Assembly: GCA_000437915.1 (NCBI GenBank)
Contig: FR900998.1
Location: 30,876-54,127, forward strand
Source: Subdoligranulum sp. CAG:314
Lineage (GTDB): Bacteria; Bacillota; Clostridia; Christensenellales; CAG-314
DNA length: 23,252 nt
Direction: 5' to 3'
The notes beneath the pieces are model-generated. The model was not told where the DNA came from. It did no database searches and saw nothing but the letters and a program-made list of their open reading frames with translations. Positions 21,045 to 23,252 of this stretch are shown piece after piece. Made by a program: the position numbers and the translations under genes. Every line of letters starts with the position of its first letter. Position 1 is the stretch's first letter.

Positions 21045-21902
21045 TTAAATCAACATACAAAGAGTTCCGACAGTTATCAGAATCAACCCGACGAAAGCTT
21101 TGGCTGTCAGCTTTTCCTTGAAAAAAACATAAGAAAATGCGACCGTAACAAGTATACTCAGCTTGTCAATAGGTATGACGACGCTTGCGGGACCGTCTTT
21201 AAGCGCCTTGAAGTAGCACAGCCAGGACGCTCCCGTTGCAAGACCTGAAAGCAGTATGAAAATCAGTTCCTTTAAAGGCACGTATTTTATATTTTTCCCG
21301 CTGCGTGTAACTAAAACAACCAACCACGCCATGACAAGCACAACGCACGTACGGATAAAGGTTCCAAGGTTGGATTCCACGCCGTCTATTCCGATTTTGC
21401 CCAAAATGCTTGTTGCCGCAGCAAACAGCGCGGACAAAACGGCATAGAAAAGCCATACGCGCTTGTTGTCTTTTTGCAAAACGTCCTTTTTTTCAATCAT
21501 TAGGTAAGTGCCCGCCGCGACGGCAGCCATGCACAGGGCTTTTATCCAAGTCAGCTTTTCATGAAGAAAAACAAACGCCATAAGCATTGCAATGACCGTG
21601 CTTGACTTGTCTACGGGGACGACCTTGTTTATGTCGCCGTTTTGAAGGGCTTTGAAATAACACAGCCAGGAAGCGCCCGTCGACAGTCCCGACAGTACAA
21701 GAAAAATCCAGCTTTTGGCGGTTATGGAAGAAATTGTGTTCAAAGAGCCGACGACAAGCGTCATCAGAAACGCCATGACAAGCACTACGACTGTTCTTGT
21801 CGCCGTTGCCAGGTTGGAGTCGGTTTGTTTTATGCCGCATTTTGCAAGAACGGAAGTGATGCCGGCAAAAAAGGCGGAGCCGAAAGCAAATAAAATCCAC
21901 AT
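21045..21902 (-). CDS. EamA/DMT-family transporter
   Basis: 285 residues with ten hydrophobic helices arranged as two EamA repeats. The repeats are clearly related: SGLSTGASWLCYFKALQNG (about 71-89) and SGLATGASWLCYFKALKDG (about 219-237), each followed by a V(P/I)xDK segment and then a helix with FLHEKLT or FFKEKLT. This DMT superfamily member moves small metabolites (amino acids, sugars or nucleosides in known cases) by proton or sodium exchange; the direction and substrate are unknown. The start ATG at 21902 has a weak ribosome site. TACAAT at 21925-21920 on the minus strand is a plausible -10 box, 18 bases upstream. Confidence 0.88.
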   Translation of the reverse strand: MWILFAFGSAFFAGITSVLAKCGIKQTDSNLATATRTVVVLVMAFLMTLVVGSLNTISSITAKSWIFLVLSGLSTGASWLCYFKALQNGDINKVVPVDKSSTVIAMLMAFVFLHEKLTWIKALCMAAVAAGTYLMIEKKDVLQKDNKRVWLFYAVLSALFAAATSILGKIGIDGVESNLGTFIRTCVVLVMAWLVVLVTRSGKNIKYVPLKELIFILLSGLATGASWLCYFKALKDGPASVVIPIDKLSILVTVAFSYVFFKEKLTAKAFVGLILITVGTLCMLI

Positions 21903-21919
21903 TTGATGCTACCCGTCAG

Positions 21920-21925
21920 ATTGTA
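21920..21925 (-). promoter_or_regulatory. -10 box of the EamA transporter gene
   Basis: TACAAT on the minus strand with a TTTGCT-like -35 at 17 bases. The leader would be about 10 bases. Confidence 0.4.
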
Positions 21926-22089
21926 GCACTTAAATTACGCAAAGCAAAGCGTTTTTGTCCGTCGGAATAAATTATATGACTGTGTAAACCGTATGGTATT
22001 TTCGGCTGTATTGTAAGCTTTATTTAAACGGTAAAATAATTGTATTTTGTACGCAGATTTACGCAACAGAAAGGTATAGCGCGGCGGTA

Positions 22090-22107
22090 CGCTCGGCGGG
22101 GCGAGCG
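22090..22107. other. GC-rich hairpin in the 21903-22157 gap
   Basis: CGCTCG (22090-22095) with CGAGCG (22102-22107) and a GCGGGG loop, in an otherwise AT-rich 255-base gap that shows no gene. It follows the XRE gene on the minus strand at 50 bases but has no T-run. Confidence 0.35.
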
Positions 22108-22157
22108 CTCCGAAATGTTTTTAAACTGACGAAATCTCGGCATAGAAAAAATTTTTG

Positions 22158-22361
22158 TTATCGGTTGCAGTATTCGTCGAACAAATCATTCGGGGTGCAA
22201 TCCAAAATATCGCACAGAGCTTTTAGGTTGTCGAACTTTATTGCCGTCGTCTGATTGTTTATTATGCGGTTGAAATTCTGATAGCTCAGACCCATTTGTA
22301 TATACAGCCAATATTTTGTTTTGCCTTTTTCTTTAAGAATATCGATAACTCTTAAACGCAT
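22158..22361 (-). CDS. Small XRE-family (Cro/CI) regulator
   Basis: 67 residues from the ATG at 22361, preceded by GGAGATG; the longer form starting at 22391 has no ribosome site. It is a single helix-turn-helix domain: KTKYWLYIQMGLSYQNFNRIIN then TAIKFDNLKALCDILDCTPNDLFD, with the typical LCDILDC...LF ending of YozG-like regulators. No other domain is present, so it should act as a dimeric repressor. It is divergent from the SHOCT membrane protein with an 18-base palindrome between them, which makes that promoter its likely target and suggests autoregulation. A matching -10 is present on its side of the palindrome. Confidence 0.85.
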   Translation of the reverse strand: MRLRVIDILKEKGKTKYWLYIQMGLSYQNFNRIINNQTTAIKFDNLKALCDILDCTPNDLFDEYCNR

Positions 22362-22411
22362 TATATCATCTCCGCAGTATATAATGAGCAAATGATATAT
22401 GTTTTAAACTC

Positions 22412-22444
22412 TTGACGTATAGACAATTACATTATATAATGTAA
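22412..22444. promoter_or_regulatory. Shared palindromic promoter/operator of the divergent XRE and SHOCT genes
   Basis: Plus strand: TTGACG (22412-22417), 17-base spacer, TATAAT (22435-22440). The palindrome TTACATTATATAATGTAA (22427-22444) overlaps this -10 and gives a second TATAAT on the minus strand (22436-22431), with TGAACA at 17 bases for the XRE gene. One bound regulator would cover both -10 boxes. Confidence 0.7.
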
Positions 22445-22461
22445 ACATGAGGTTGTTCAGT

Positions 22462-23175
22462 ATGACGGAAAATGTCAGAAAATATTTAAGTATTTCTTTT
22501 GCGGTTTTGACATGCATTGCGTTAATCCTGTCTTTGAAAATAAGTTTGGTATATATCCGTGCCGAAGAGTTGCCGGGTGTAGCGGCTTATTTTGAGAATG
22601 GTTTTAGTTTTTTAAATCGCAATAATCTCACTATAGCACATTATTTGTTTGATAATTTGGGCGTATTGGCATTTAAGCTTATTTGTCTGCTGTGTGTGGT
22701 TTTCGGCGCAATCGGAGGTGTTCTTTCTTTGTCGGGATTGCTGTGTTCCGCCAAGAACGCCAAGCGGCTTTGTACATTCGCCGTCTCGGTTGCGATGTTC
22801 TTTTCGTTTTTTTATTCGCTTTTGGGAATAGTATATACTCAGGTAATAGAGGCGAAGATTTCGGAGGAAGTATTGAGCAATATGATATTTCATGAATTGT
22901 TCGGAATAAAAGTTTCTACGTACTCATATTTTTCCTTTGTTACGGTTTTGGTGGCGGGAGTACTTTATTTCGTGACGGCTCCTAATTTCGCGACGGCTCC
23001 GAAAACCGATAAAGTCGCGAAAAGTTCACAATCGCAAATCTTGGAAGAAAAAGAGTTGAAAACCGTTGAAGTTTTGCTTAGATACAAGGAACTGTTTGAC
23101 AGGGGAGTTATTACCGAACAGGAGTACGAAAACAAAAAAAGAGCGTTGCTTGGAGAAAGCAAAGAAAACAGTTGA
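22462..23175 (+). CDS. SHOCT-domain membrane protein
   Basis: 237 residues from the ATG at 22462; another ATG at 22447 coincides with the predicted transcription start, so the later one with AGG 9 bases upstream is preferred, but a leaderless start cannot be excluded. Four hydrophobic helices lie at about residues 8-28, 65-92, 101-123 and 147-168. After a basic, Ser/Lys-rich linker, the last 30 residues form a SHOCT (short C-terminal) domain: LLRYKELFDRGVITEQEYENKKRALLG. SHOCT domains recur at the ends of membrane and stress-related proteins and may mediate oligomerisation; the function of the whole protein is unknown. It is controlled from the palindromic promoter shared with the divergent XRE regulator, and followed by a strong terminator. 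Confidence 0.8.
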   Translation: MTENVRKYLSISFAVLTCIALILSLKISLVYIRAEELPGVAAYFENGFSFLNRNNLTIAHYLFDNLGVLAFKLICLLCVVFGAIGGVLSLSGLLCSAKNAKRLCTFAVSVAMFFSFFYSLLGIVYTQVIEAKISEEVLSNMIFHELFGIKVSTYSYFSFVTVLVAGVLYFVTAPNFATAPKTDKVAKSSQSQILEEKELKTVEVLLRYKELFDRGVITEQEYENKKRALLGESKENS

Positions 23176-23178
23176 GGA

Positions 23179-23209
23179 AAAAAGCTCCGATAAAATATCG
23201 GAGCTTTTT
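23179..23209 (+). terminator. Terminator of the SHOCT gene
   Basis: AAAAAGCTCCGATA paired with TATCGGAGCTTTTT, 3-base loop, T-run at the end, directly after the stop. Confidence 0.93.
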
Positions 23210-23220
23210 CAAAAAAAAGA

Positions 23221-23246
23221 CCGGACAAGGCAAAGGCGTAGTCCGG
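23221..23246. other. Hairpin at the window edge
   Basis: CCGGAC (23221-23226) with GTCCGG (23241-23246) around 14 bases. It may be part of a structure or gene lying beyond the window; nothing more can be said. Confidence 0.3.
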
Positions 23247-23252
23247 CTGGTG

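Noticed and set aside
1..23252. CRISPR arrays, insertion sequences or prophage genes
   Set aside because: No regularly spaced repeats, transposase, integrase or phage structural genes were seen.

Overview
The window (GC roughly 45-50%, lower in one cassette) reads as the chromosome of an anaerobic, gut-type member of the Bacillota (Clostridia), probably an uncultured lineage. Support comes from strong AGGAGG ribosome sites, consensus sigma-A promoters, a B. subtilis-like ThyA ending in EVAV, a biotin-dependent sodium-pumping decarboxylase, a GlpA-like dehydrogenase with a C-terminal [2Fe-2S] domain, and ferritin-like, XRE and SHOCT genes typical of that group. The genus cannot be fixed from sequence alone.

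Layout. 1-2400 (+): the C-terminal part of a CDF metal exporter, then thyA and folA (dTMP synthesis plus folate recycling), then a small membrane protein and a terminator. 2433-4818 (-): a zinc-ribbon membrane protein and a MATE exporter. 4981-8294 (-): a complete four-gene oxaloacetate decarboxylase sodium pump, oadA-oadG-biotin carrier-oadB, whose 390-base upstream region carries an unusual doubled set of inverted modules. 8686-10795: a ZIP metal importer, a convergent nicotinamidase-like hydrolase and a DUF308-type membrane protein. 10796-11610: a gene-poor stretch with a possible structured RNA and tRNA-Ser(TGA). 11611-13149: an AT-rich, convergent pair made of a beta-class DNA methyltransferase with a DPDY catalytic motif and an unrecognised protein that may be its restriction partner. 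13412-15645 (+): a condensation/acetyltransferase-fold protein and a zinc-ribbon six-helix membrane protein. 15679-19344: a di-iron ferritin-like protein divergent from a glycerol catabolic pair (GlpA-like dehydrogenase, GlpK). 19513-23175: a lipoprotein, a double-HTH regulator, an EamA transporter, and a divergent XRE regulator / SHOCT membrane protein pair that share a palindromic promoter.

How the genes work together. GlpK and the GlpA-like enzyme would convert glycerol to dihydroxyacetone phosphate. The oxaloacetate decarboxylase turns the free energy of a C4-acid decarboxylation into a sodium gradient, which sodium-coupled exporters such as the MATE protein could use; that link is inference. 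CDF and ZIP transporters suggest zinc or other divalent-metal homeostasis.

The best candidates for something undescribed are the modular repeat in front of oadA, the DPDY methyltransferase with its unknown partner, the possible switch-like RNA at about 10857-10944, and the XRE/SHOCT shared palindromic promoter.
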